Of a stretch of 64,000 nucleotides of DNA, positions 16,537-24,726 are shown one piece after another. The notes beneath the pieces are model-generated. The model had not been told where the DNA came from. It saw nothing but the letters and a program-made list of their open reading frames with translations, and searched no databases. The position numbers were made by a program, and so were the translations under genes. Position 1 is the stretch's first letter. The number at the start of each line of letters is the position of its first letter. The stretch comes from Shimia sp040225985 (lineage in GTDB: Bacteria; Pseudomonadota; Alphaproteobacteria; Rhodobacterales; Rhodobacteraceae), in contig NZ_JBBPEU010000012.1 in the NCBI RefSeq assembly GCF_040225985.1, positions 1 through 64,000 on the forward strand, written 5' to 3'.

Positions 16537-17712
16537 ATGCCGGCCTCTGATTTCACACAAGCCGAGTACGAGTCGCGCCTTGCCATGACCCGCGCCGCGA
16601 TGGCCGCACAGGATATCGAGACGCTGATTGTGGCGGACCCGTCGAACATGGCGTGGCTGACGGGCTATGACGGATGGAGCTTTTACGTGCCGCAGGTTGT
16701 GGTGCTGCACAAGGATGGCACGCCGCTGTGGTGGGGGCGTACGCAGGACAAGCCCGGTGCATCGCAGACATCCTGGCTGCCCGTGGATTGCCTGTTCGAC
16801 TGGCCCGAGGAACATGTCCAACACCCGGACCACCACCCTTACAAATCGCTGGTGGCCTTGCTCGAGGTCTATGGCTGGACCCGGGCGTTGGGGGTCGAGA
16901 TGGACAATTATTACTACTCGGCGGCAGCGCACAGGGTTCTGGAAACCGCATTTGGCGTGGACGAGATTGCCGATGCCACGGGGCTGGTCAACTGGCAGCG
17001 CGCGGTGAAAAGCCCGACCGAATTGGAGCTGATGCGTAAGGCTGGTCAGTTGAGCGCCCATATGCACGAGGTCTTGCGGGCGGGCTTTCGCGAAGGGCGC
17101 CCCAAGCACGAACTGGTCGCCGAGGTGCAGGCGGCGGGGGTGGCCGGTCTGCCGGGGCTGGCAGGGGACTACCCGGCAATTGCGCCGATCGCGCCCTCGG
17201 GGCTTGAAGCGTCGGCGTCACATATCACGTGGAATGACCGCCCCCTGACCGAAGGCGAAGCCACCTATTTCGAAATCTCGGGCTGTTACCATCGATATCA
17301 TTGTCCGATCAGCCGCACACTGTTCCTGGGCGACCCGCCAGATGACATCCGGCGTGCAGAAGCGGCCGTATTGCGGGCGATTGAAGAAACTTTCGCGGCG
17401 GCCCGCCCCGGTGTCACCTGCGAGGAGATCGCGGCCTGCGTCTACGAAAGCTTTGCCAATGCGGGCTATGTCAAAGGCAACCGGACGGGCTATCCCGTTG
17501 GGCTGAGCTACCCACCGGACTGGGGTGAGCGCACGATGAGCCTGCGGCCCGGGGATGTGACCCCGCTGGAAGAAAACATGGTGTTTCACCTAATGCCGGG
17601 CCTTTGGACACCGGATTGGGGGCTGGCCATCACCGAAACCTTCGTGATTACCCCTGACGGCGGACAACCGCTGACTGATATTCCGCGCGAGATTTTTGTC
17701 GCACCGGTCTGA
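16537..17712 (+). CDS. M24 family hydrolase resembling ectoine hydrolase DoeA
   Basis: This 391-residue creatinase/aminopeptidase-fold enzyme is very similar from memory to ectoine hydrolase DoeA: it shares DPSNMAWLTGYDGWSFYV, MDNYYYSAAAHR, VNWQRAVKSPTE, LSYPPDWGERTMSLRPGD and FHLMPGLW. DoeA opens the ectoine ring to N-acetyl-diaminobutyrate. The usual M24 metal ligands are altered (FEISGCYHRYHCP in place of the paired Asp), as in DoeA. No doeB or other ectoine genes are visible. It is coupled to the UPF0173 hydrolase, so the true substrate may be another cyclic amide. Confidence 0.75.
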   Translation: MPASDFTQAEYESRLAMTRAAMAAQDIETLIVADPSNMAWLTGYDGWSFYVPQVVVLHKDGTPLWWGRTQDKPGASQTSWLPVDCLFDWPEEHVQHPDHHPYKSLVALLEVYGWTRALGVEMDNYYYSAAAHRVLETAFGVDEIADATGLVNWQRAVKSPTELELMRKAGQLSAHMHEVLRAGFREGRPKHELVAEVQAAGVAGLPGLAGDYPAIAPIAPSGLEASASHITWNDRPLTEGEATYFEISGCYHRYHCPISRTLFLGDPPDDIRRAEAAVLRAIEETFAAARPGVTCEEIAACVYESFANAGYVKGNRTGYPVGLSYPPDWGERTMSLRPGDVTPLEENMVFHLMPGLWTPDWGLAITETFVITPDGGQPLTDIPREIFVAPV

Positions 17713-17726
17713 GGTTGGCAGGATTT

Positions 17727-18182
17727 CTATGGCGCGCGTTTTGCGGCAAAAAACGCCTTGAGCAGCGCCTCTGACTCGGCTGCGGCAATGCCGTCATAGA
17801 TTTCGGGGACATGGTGGCTCTGGGGCTGTGCAAAGATGCGCGGCCCCTGCGCCACCCCACCCGATTTCGGATCGGCGGCACCATAGTAAAGACGGGCGAT
17901 CCGGGCCTGACTGATGGCGCTAGCGCACATCGGACAGGGTTCCAGCGTGACATAGAGATCGTGTCCGACAAGGCGTTCGCTGCCAAGCGCCGCACAGGCG
18001 GCGCGCATGGCAAGGATTTCCGCATGCGCGGTCGGGTCGTGCAATTCGCGGGTCCGGTTTCCGGCGCGGGCCACGACCTGTCCGTCAGGGCTGACAATGA
18101 CGGCCCCGACGGGCACCTCGCCCCGGTCCGCCGCCGCGTGCGCCTGATCCAGCGCTTGTTGCATGAAACTTGTGAACACCAT
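17727..18182 (-). CDS. tadA: tRNA-specific adenosine deaminase
   Basis: This 151-residue cytidine-deaminase-fold enzyme converts A34 to inosine in the anticodon of tRNA-Arg. Zinc-site motifs are H53-A-E55 and P82-C-P-M-C86. The start at 18182 (MVFTSFMQQALDQAH) matches the family N-terminus; a longer frame upstream runs into the promoter region of the divergent pseudouridine synthase gene. I am confident in the identity. Confidence 0.95.
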   Translation of the reverse strand: MVFTSFMQQALDQAHAAADRGEVPVGAVIVSPDGQVVARAGNRTRELHDPTAHAEILAMRAACAALGSERLVGHDLYVTLEPCPMCASAISQARIARLYYGAADPKSGGVAQGPRIFAQPQSHHVPEIYDGIAAAESEALLKAFFAAKRAP

Positions 18183-18244
18183 TCTTCTGGTGTGCCCTGC
18201 CAAGCCCCCTTTCGCAATCCCTGAAAGCGGGCTAGGACGGGGAC

Positions 18245-19027
18245 ATGACCCAGCAAACTCCAAAAGGCGACAGGATCGCCAAGGTTCTGGCCCGTGCGGG
18301 CCTTGCCAGCCGCCGCGAAGCAGAACGCATGATCGAGGCCGGTCGCGTGACCGTGAACGGCCAGAAGATCACCAGCCCGGCGTTGAACGTGACGGACAAG
18401 GACAGGATCACCGTGGACGGCAACCCCCTGGCCGAGCCGGAACCCGAGCGCCTGTGGCTTTATCACAAGCCGACGGGGCTGGTGACATCCCATAAGGACG
18501 AACAGGGGCGCGACACGATTTTCGACCATCTGCCAGATGATCTCCCCCGCGTCATGTCGGTGGGGCGGCTTGACCTGAACTCGGAAGGGTTGCTGCTGCT
18601 GACCAATGATGGCGGCGTGAAGCGCAAGCTGGAACTGCCTTCGACGGGATGGCTGCGTAAATATCGGGTGCGGGTGAACGGGCGCCCCAACGAGAAGACG
18701 CTTGAGCCGCTGCGCAAAGGTGTGGTGATCGAGGGCGAAAAGTTCCAGCCGATGCAGGTTTCGCTTGACCGGCAACAGGGGGCGAATGCGTGGCTGACAG
18801 TGGGCATCCGCGAAGGTCGCAACCGTGAAATCCGTCGCGCGATGGAAGTGGTCGGTTTGAACGTGAACCGCTTGATCCGGGTGTCCTATGGGCCGTTTCA
18901 GCTGGGCAACCTGAAATCGGGCGAGGTCGAGGAAGTGCGGCGCCGGGTGCTGCGCGACCAGTTGGGGCTGGATGGTGCGGTACCAACAGAGAGCCGCGCC
19001 AAGCCCCAGCGCAAACGCCGCCGCTGA
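18245..19027 (+). CDS. rluB: Pseudouridine synthase, RluB/RsuA family
   Basis: This 260-residue protein has an N-terminal S4 RNA-binding domain (RIAKVLARAGLASRREAERM) and the catalytic domain motif VGRLDLNSEGLLLLTNDG with the active Asp. REGRNREIRRAME is also family-typical. The C-terminal tail is strongly basic. RluB modifies U2605 of 23S rRNA, but RluB, RluE and RluF types are hard to tell apart by eye. It is divergent from tadA, another RNA-modifying gene. Confidence 0.9.
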   Translation: MTQQTPKGDRIAKVLARAGLASRREAERMIEAGRVTVNGQKITSPALNVTDKDRITVDGNPLAEPEPERLWLYHKPTGLVTSHKDEQGRDTIFDHLPDDLPRVMSVGRLDLNSEGLLLLTNDGGVKRKLELPSTGWLRKYRVRVNGRPNEKTLEPLRKGVVIEGEKFQPMQVSLDRQQGANAWLTVGIREGRNREIRRAMEVVGLNVNRLIRVSYGPFQLGNLKSGEVEEVRRRVLRDQLGLDGAVPTESRAKPQRKRRR

Positions 19028-19070
19028 TCTCTTCACCCCGCTTCAGGTCGGCGCCTTGGCGGCTTGGCTC

Positions 19071-19139
19071 AGGGGCGCTGCCCCTGAAACCCCGAAGTAT
19101 TTCTCCAAAGGTGAAAAACGGCGGCCGGCTCCGGCCGGC
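19071..19139. repeat. Dispersed intergenic repeat, copy 2, with an extra GC stem
   Basis: AGGGGC-GCT-GCCCCT (19071-19085) followed by an AAACCCCGAAGTATTTCTCC-like tail matches the copy at 15025-15070. A further GCCGG/CCGGC stem lies at 19124-19139. The element fills the gap between rluB and the XpaC-TelA operon. Confidence 0.6.
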
Positions 19140-19230
19140 ACGATTCTGAGGGCGCCCGCGCAATCTTCCCCCTAGCAAGTTGGGCAGGGACTGCTTAGAT
19201 TTCTGTCAGGTTTACAGGAGGCTTAACCGG

Positions 19231-19314
19231 ATGTCGGGCACCACATTGCAAAAACTGGCCTATGTGCTGCTGCTGGTGCTGATCCTTTATGTCTCGATCG
19301 CGGGGGGTGTGTGA
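19231..19314 (+). CDS. 27-residue single-span membrane peptide leading the XpaC-TelA operon
   Basis: A 27-codon frame reads MSGTTLQKLAYVLLLVLILY followed by VSIAGGV: almost entirely one transmembrane helix. It has a good ribosome-binding site (ACAGGAGG, 9 bases before the ATG). Its TGA stop overlaps the ATG of the XpaC gene (TGATG), the classic arrangement for translational coupling. Such a placement argues that it is translated. I know no named family for it. It could be a small subunit of the membrane module or a leader peptide that sets XpaC expression. Confidence 0.6.
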   Translation: MSGTTLQKLAYVLLLVLILYVSIAGGV

Positions 19315-20234
19315 TGGCCCGGCGCTTTGGTGGCAAATACAGCCCGCAGGACACTTCCCGCCCGCAGTCACATCCAAAGTCACGCCCGCAGCAGCCTGCC
19401 GCGCCCTTTGAAGGGGCACGCCGCAGCAAGGTGGGCGGACGGGTCAACCTGTTGTTTTTTGCACCGCTGCCCCTGATCTGGCAGGCATTTGGCGCTGGTC
19501 CGGTAAATTTGGCGCTGTGCCTTGTGGCGCTTGGCCTGTTGCTGCTGGCCGCGTGGATGACGCGCGAGGGGCTGTTGGCGGAAGAAGCCTATGAGGCGCG
19601 CAGCGTGGCACGCCGCCCTGCGCTGCCCCGCAAGATCCTCGGAGCGTTTCTGACAGGGCTGGGGCTGGCGCTGGCAGGCTGGGCGGGCACCGGCGGACTC
19701 GCGGCACCAGTCATTTACGCCTGTGTTGGGACGGCCCTGCACCTGATGGCCTTCGGGCTGGATCCCTTGCGCGACAAGGGTATGGATGGTGTTGACCGGT
19801 TCCAGACCGACCGTGTGGCGCGGGCGGTGGAAGACGCGGAAAGCCACCTTGCCGCCATGACGGACGCCATCAAACGCTGTGGCGACCGCAGCCTCGAAAC
19901 ACGGGTTGCACAATTCCAGACCGCCGCGCGCCGCCTTTTTCGCGTGGTCGAGGAAGACCCGCGCGACCTGACAGCCGCCCGCAAGTATCTTGGCGTTTAT
20001 TTGATGGGCGCGCGGGATGCGACGCTCAAGTTCGCGGATGTCTATGCGCGCACACGGGATCCCGAGGCCCGTGCCGACTACGAGGCGCTGCTTGACGATC
20101 TGGAGCAGAATTTCGCCGCCCGTACGGAAAAGCTCTTGCTGGATGACAGGAGCGATCTGACAATCGAAATCGAAGTGCTGCGCGACAGGTTGCAGCGCGA
20201 GGGTGTCTCAGGCGCCCCAACCCATGAGAGGTAA
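19314..20234 (+). CDS. XpaC-like (5-bromo-4-chloroindolyl phosphate hydrolysis family) membrane protein
   Basis: This 306-residue protein has a basic, Pro/Gln-rich cytoplasmic N-terminus (1-40), two hydrophobic hairpins (about 44-82 and 105-145) and a helical, charged cytoplasmic C-terminal domain of the XpaC type (GMDGVDRFQTDRVARAVEDA onward). In Bacillus, xpaC sits directly beside a telA homologue (yaaN), the same pairing as here. The name reflects a screening phenotype; a phosphatase activity is not supported by any catalytic motif. It is coupled to the upstream peptide and precedes telA by 4 bases. Confidence 0.85.
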   Translation: MARRFGGKYSPQDTSRPQSHPKSRPQQPAAPFEGARRSKVGGRVNLLFFAPLPLIWQAFGAGPVNLALCLVALGLLLLAAWMTREGLLAEEAYEARSVARRPALPRKILGAFLTGLGLALAGWAGTGGLAAPVIYACVGTALHLMAFGLDPLRDKGMDGVDRFQTDRVARAVEDAESHLAAMTDAIKRCGDRSLETRVAQFQTAARRLFRVVEEDPRDLTAARKYLGVYLMGARDATLKFADVYARTRDPEARADYEALLDDLEQNFAARTEKLLLDDRSDLTIEIEVLRDRLQREGVSGAPTHER

Positions 20235-20238
20235 GTCC

Positions 20239-21438
20239 ATGTCCGAGAAGACCCTTCAACAGGCGCAGGCCGCCCTGAAAGAACTGGAAGACGTGACCGC
20301 AGTGGAACTGGCCGAACCGGCGGCGGCCGGTGATATCGTGCCCCTCGAAAAGGCCGATGCCCCCTTGGGCGAAGAAATCACGCGCCGTATGGCCGAACTC
20401 GACATGACCGACACCGGGTCTATCGTGCATTTCGGGTCGCGTGCACAAGCCGAATTGCAGGAAATCAGTCAGGCCATGCTGGCCGATGTGCGCAACAAGG
20501 ATGTGGGCCCTGCCGGGGACAGCCTGCGCAACATCGTGACGACGATCCGCGGATTTTCGGTTTCGGAACTGGATGTGCGCCGCGAGCGGACCTTCTGGGA
20601 AAAACTGCTGGGGCGTGCAGCCCCCTTTGCCAAGTTTACCGCGCAGTATGAAGAGGTGCAGGGCCAGATCGACCGCATCACCGAAGAACTTCTGAGCCAC
20701 GAGCACAAGCTGCTCAAGGATATCAAGTCGCTGGACCTGCTGTATGAAAAGACGCTGGCCTTCTATGACGAACTGGCGCTCTATATCGCTGCTGGGGAAG
20801 CCAAGATTGCCGACCTGGACCAGACCGACATTCCTGCCAAGGAGGCCGCGGTTCAGGCCGCCCCCGAAGAAGATCAGGTGATGAAGGCGCAGGAATTGCG
20901 CGACCTGCGCGCGGCGCGCGATGATCTGGAACGGCGGGTGCATGACCTCAAGCTGACGCGGCAGGTCACGATGCAATCCCTGCCTTCGATCCGGCTGGTA
21001 CAGGAAAACGACAAGAGCCTGATCACCAAGATCAATTCGACCCTGGTCAACACCGTACCGCTTTGGGAGAACCAACTGGCACAGGCGGTCACGATCCAGC
21101 GCAGCGCCGAGGCTGCGGGCGCGGTGCGCGAAGCCAATGACCTGACCAACGAATTGCTGACCTCGAACGCCGCCAACCTGCGCCAAAGCAACAAGGTGAT
21201 CCGGCAGGAAATGGAACGCGGCGTCTTTGACATCGAGGCGGTGAAGCAGGCCAATGCAGATCTGATCGGAACCATTCAGGAATCGCTGCAAATCGCCGAT
21301 GAAGGCAAGGCCAAGCGGGCCGCCGCCGAAGCCGACCTTCAGAAGATGGAAGCTGAACTGCGCGATACGCTGGCTGCGGCCAAGGCGCGGGCCACCGGCC
21401 TTGGGGATACGGCGTCGGGCGCGGTTCCGAAAGACTGA
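20239..21438 (+). CDS. TelA/KlaA family toxic anion resistance protein
   Basis: This 399-residue, almost all-helical protein matches the TelA family: the block FWEKLLGRAAPFAKFTAQYE, then KTLAFYDELALYIAAGE, and the conserved MQSLPSIRLVQENDKSLITK followed by VPLWENQLAQAV. TelA proteins are linked to tellurite and antimicrobial-peptide tolerance and to plasmid kil/tel loci, but the mechanism is unknown. The start at 20239 follows GAGAGGTAAG; an earlier ATG is in the XpaC tail. It is the central gene of the operon. Confidence 0.92.
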   Translation: MSEKTLQQAQAALKELEDVTAVELAEPAAAGDIVPLEKADAPLGEEITRRMAELDMTDTGSIVHFGSRAQAELQEISQAMLADVRNKDVGPAGDSLRNIVTTIRGFSVSELDVRRERTFWEKLLGRAAPFAKFTAQYEEVQGQIDRITEELLSHEHKLLKDIKSLDLLYEKTLAFYDELALYIAAGEAKIADLDQTDIPAKEAAVQAAPEEDQVMKAQELRDLRAARDDLERRVHDLKLTRQVTMQSLPSIRLVQENDKSLITKINSTLVNTVPLWENQLAQAVTIQRSAEAAGAVREANDLTNELLTSNAANLRQSNKVIRQEMERGVFDIEAVKQANADLIGTIQESLQIADEGKAKRAAAEADLQKMEAELRDTLAAAKARATGLGDTASGAVPKD

Positions 21439-21441
21439 CAG

Positions 21442-22368
21442 GTGCGGCGCTGGATCCGGCATATCGCCCTTGCGGCGGGTGCGGCGGCTTTGGTCGCCTG
21501 TGACGACATGCCTACGGGCCAGCGCCCCCCTGCCCCCACGACTGCGCCGCAACCCCAGTCCGAGGCCAGCCGCGCGCTTCAGACCTATTACACCAATGTG
21601 CAGGCCGACCTGCTGGCGCGGGGGCTGCTGCGCACCGATGGTGGTGGGCCGGACACGCCCTATACGCCGGACATGCTGGCACGGAATTTTGAACAGATCG
21701 CCTTTTACGACGAATATGCGCGCGGCGGCGGCTTACGTCCGTCGAGCGGCGGGGCGGGTCAGTTGCGGCGCTGGTCGGGACCGGTACGCATCTCTGCCGA
21801 GTTCGGTGCCTCGGTGCCAAGGGACATGCGCAGCCAGGATACGGCAACGATCAGATCATTCGCCGCGCGGCTGGCCGGTGTTACGGGGCACCCCATTTCC
21901 TATGGCGGCGGGCGCGCGAATTTCCATGTTCTGGTGATGGGCGAAGATGACCGCAACCAGTTGCAGGCCCGTCTGCAGCAGATCCTGCCGGGGGCCAGCC
22001 CGACCACCCTGTCGCTGTTCACCAACGTGCCCCGGTCGATCCATTGCCTTGTCGTGGCTTTTTCGGCCAGCGAGAACGACCATGATTATCGCACCGCCGT
22101 GGCGTTGGTGCGGGCCGAGCACCCCGACCTGATGCGCAAGTCCTGCTATCACGAGGAAATCGCGCAGGGTCTTGGTCTGGCCAATGACAGCCCACAGGCG
22201 CGCCCGTCGATCTTTAATGACGATGACGAATTTGCCCTGCTGACAACACATGATGAATCGCTGCTGGCGATCCTTTATGATCCACGGCTCGGGCTTGGCA
22301 TGACATTGGACCAGGCACGGCCTGTTGTTCGTATTCTGGCCCGCGAGCAGGCTGGCCGTATTTACTGA
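21442..22368 (+). CDS. DUF2927 domain lipoprotein
   Basis: This 308-residue protein starts at GTG three bases after the telA stop and opens with a lipoprotein signal (LAAGAAALVAC, Cys at residue 20). A Pro/Thr linker follows, then a DUF2927 domain with VPRSIHCLVVAFSASENDHD and a late SIFNDDDEFALLTTHDE segment. DUF2927 is uncharacterised; by pattern it could be a secreted protease-like fold, but I see no certain active site. It places an envelope-anchored partner within the operon. Confidence 0.85.
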   Translation: MRRWIRHIALAAGAAALVACDDMPTGQRPPAPTTAPQPQSEASRALQTYYTNVQADLLARGLLRTDGGGPDTPYTPDMLARNFEQIAFYDEYARGGGLRPSSGGAGQLRRWSGPVRISAEFGASVPRDMRSQDTATIRSFAARLAGVTGHPISYGGGRANFHVLVMGEDDRNQLQARLQQILPGASPTTLSLFTNVPRSIHCLVVAFSASENDHDYRTAVALVRAEHPDLMRKSCYHEEIAQGLGLANDSPQARPSIFNDDDEFALLTTHDESLLAILYDPRLGLGMTLDQARPVVRILAREQAGRIY

Positions 22369-22391
22369 TATTCGCGAAGGAGACGCGTTCC

Positions 22392-23522
22392 ATGGGTATT
22401 TTCGATTTTCTCACCGGTGAATTCATCGACGTGATCCACTGGGTTGATGATACCCGGGACACGATGGTCTGGCGGTTCGAGAGGGAAGGCCATGAAATCA
22501 AGTATGGCGCCAAGCTGACCGTGCGCGAAGGTCAGGCGGCGGTGTTCGTGCATGAAGGCCAACTGGCGGATGTGTTTACGCCCGGTCTTTACATGCTTGA
22601 GACCAACAACATGCCGGTGATGACCACGCTTCAGCACTGGGATCACGGGTTCAAATCCCCGTTCAAGTCGGAAATCTATTTCGTCAACACGACCCGCTTT
22701 GGTGATCTGAAATGGGGTACCAAGAATCCGATCATCTGCCGCGATCCCGAATTCGGCCCGGTACGCCTGCGGGCCTATGGCACCTATGCGATTCGGGTGG
22801 TGGATCCGGCACGTTTCCTGACCGAGATCGTCGGCACGGATGGCGAATTCACCATGGACGAGATCAGCTATCAGATCCGCAATATCATCGTGCAGGAATT
22901 TAGCCGCGTGATTGCCGGATCGGGCATTCCGGTGTTGGATATGGCGGCGAATACCGCCGATCTGGCCAAGCTCATTACGGCGCAGATCTCGGGCACGCTG
23001 GCCGAATACGGGCTGGCGATGCCGGAATTCTATATCGAGAACATCTCGCTGCCGCCCGCCGTGGAAGAGGCGATGGACAAGCGCACCTCGATGGGCATCG
23101 TCGGGGATCTTGGCAAATACACCCAGTTCTCGGCAGCCGAAGCCATGACCGCCGCCGCGCAGACGCCGAACTCCGGTATGGGCGCCGGGATTGGCGCAGG
23201 GATGGGCATGGCCATGGCCCAGCAGATGGCAAATCAGGGCCCGTGGGGCGCGCGCCCTGCCGAACAGGCCTCGCCCGCGCCGCAAGCCGCCGCCGTTCCC
23301 CCGCCCCCGCCACCGGTCGAACATGTCTGGCACATCGCCGAAAACGGCCAGACCAAGGGGCCGTTTTCCAAGGCAGCTCTCGGTCGGATGGCCACCGCCG
23401 GAGATGTGACGCGCGAAACCTATGTCTGGACCCCGGGTCAGGACGGATGGAAGCGGGCCGAAGACGTGGCCGAGTTGGCGCAGCTTTTCACCATCCTGCC
23501 ACCCCCACCGCCCGGCGCCTGA
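22392..23522 (+). CDS. SPFH domain protein with C-terminal GYF_2 domain
   Basis: This 376-residue protein has an N-terminal SPFH/band-7-like region of the antifreeze-like/virion-core subgroup (about 20-240, with GQAAVFVHEGQLADVFTPG and a helical stretch at 170-215), then a Gly/Met-rich linker (255-280), a Pro-rich spacer and a GYF_2 domain (about 311-372, WHIAENGQTKGPFSKAALGR). GYF_2 domains bind Pro-rich peptides; the next protein begins with a Pro tract (MSQMPPPPPTPE), which may be the ligand. A GAAGGAGACG ribosome-binding site precedes the ATG. Confidence 0.9.
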   Translation: MGIFDFLTGEFIDVIHWVDDTRDTMVWRFEREGHEIKYGAKLTVREGQAAVFVHEGQLADVFTPGLYMLETNNMPVMTTLQHWDHGFKSPFKSEIYFVNTTRFGDLKWGTKNPIICRDPEFGPVRLRAYGTYAIRVVDPARFLTEIVGTDGEFTMDEISYQIRNIIVQEFSRVIAGSGIPVLDMAANTADLAKLITAQISGTLAEYGLAMPEFYIENISLPPAVEEAMDKRTSMGIVGDLGKYTQFSAAEAMTAAAQTPNSGMGAGIGAGMGMAMAQQMANQGPWGARPAEQASPAPQAAAVPPPPPPVEHVWHIAENGQTKGPFSKAALGRMATAGDVTRETYVWTPGQDGWKRAEDVAELAQLFTILPPPPPGA

Positions 23523-23600
23523 CATCCCATCTGATTGCGGGGCTGGCTTGGCCCCGCTGCACCCTTTTCCCAAGTTCTCTCGCCGGAGATACGATCGCTG

Positions 23601-24710
23601 ATGTCGCAGATGCCGCCACCGCCCCCGACACCGGAAAGCACGCACCGGTTTCCCTGCGAACAATGCGGTGCCGACTACAGGTTCGACCCGACCCGGGGCA
23701 CCCTGACCTGTGACCATTGCGGCCACGTCACGCACCTCGTCGGGCAGGACGACCCTGCCATCCGCGAACTGGATTTCCGCGAGGCGCTGAACGACCAGCT
23801 TCCGGCGCAGGAAATCGAGGAAACCCGCGTTTCCACCTGCCCCAACTGTGCGGCGCAGGTCGAGTTCGATGCCATCACCCACAGCACGGAATGCCCGTTC
23901 TGTGCCACGCCCGTGGTGACCGACACCGGCACCCACCGGCATATCAAACCCCGCGCCGTATTGCCGTTCAAATGGACCGAACGGCAGGCGCACAAGGCCA
24001 TGAATGACTGGCTCGGGCGGCTTTGGTTCGCGCCGAACGGGTTACAGGAATACGCCCGCAAGGGGCGCAAGATGAACGGTATCTACGTACCATTCTGGAC
24101 ATATGACGCGGAAACAAAATCCAGCTATTCCGGCCAGCGCGGCATTGTTTATTACGAAACGCACACGGTGATGGTAGACGGCAAGCGCCAGCAGCGACAG
24201 GTGCAGAAAGTGCGCTGGACGCCGGTGCGGGGGCGCGTGGCGCGGTTTTTTGACGATGTGCTCGTCCTGGCATCTCGGTCTCTGCCCAAAAGCTATACCG
24301 ATGCTCTGCAACCCTGGGATCTGGGCGATCTGCAACCCTATAGCCCGGAATACCTCGCCGGATTCCGCGCCGAGGGCTATGCGGTCGAACTGGCCGAAGG
24401 CTATGAAGAGGCGCGTGCCCAGATGGATCAGGTGATCCAGCGCGACGTGCGGTTCGATATCGGCGGCGATCGCCAGATGATCCATCAGATCAACACGCAG
24501 GTCAGTGATGTGACCTTCAAGCACATCCTGCTGCCGGTCTGGCTGGCCGCGTACAAGTATCGGGGCAAGACCTATCGTTTCGTCGTCAACGGCCAGACCG
24601 GCCGCGTGCAGGGCGAACGCCCCTATTCCGGCTGGAAAATCGCCTTTGCCACGGTGCTTGGTCTTTGTATCGCTGCGGCGATCGGCTATGTGATGGCCCA
24701 AACACAGTAA
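23601..24710 (+). CDS. Zinc-ribbon protein with C-terminal membrane anchor
   Basis: This 369-residue protein has a Pro-rich start, then four Cys-x-x-Cys knuckles (CEQCG, CDHCG, CPNCA, CPFCA, residues about 18-105) forming two zinc ribbons, a large middle domain of unknown fold, and a C-terminal transmembrane helix (about 345-366). The N-terminus is therefore probably cytosolic. It is the last gene of the XpaC-TelA-SPFH operon. The start at 23601 is 78 bases after the SPFH gene stop; an earlier in-frame ATG gives no zinc-ribbon-like extension. Confidence 0.85.
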   Translation: MSQMPPPPPTPESTHRFPCEQCGADYRFDPTRGTLTCDHCGHVTHLVGQDDPAIRELDFREALNDQLPAQEIEETRVSTCPNCAAQVEFDAITHSTECPFCATPVVTDTGTHRHIKPRAVLPFKWTERQAHKAMNDWLGRLWFAPNGLQEYARKGRKMNGIYVPFWTYDAETKSSYSGQRGIVYYETHTVMVDGKRQQRQVQKVRWTPVRGRVARFFDDVLVLASRSLPKSYTDALQPWDLGDLQPYSPEYLAGFRAEGYAVELAEGYEEARAQMDQVIQRDVRFDIGGDRQMIHQINTQVSDVTFKHILLPVWLAAYKYRGKTYRFVVNGQTGRVQGERPYSGWKIAFATVLGLCIAAAIGYVMAQTQ

Positions 24711-24726
24711 GGCCAAAGCGGGCACC

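Noticed and set aside
20026..21552. 508-residue antisense frame across telA
   Set aside because: It mirrors the codon pattern of telA on the other strand (GC-rich third positions), has no ribosome-binding site and no recognisable domain.
22362..23993. 543-residue antisense frame across the SPFH gene
   Set aside because: Shadow of a supported gene, no start signal, no domain.
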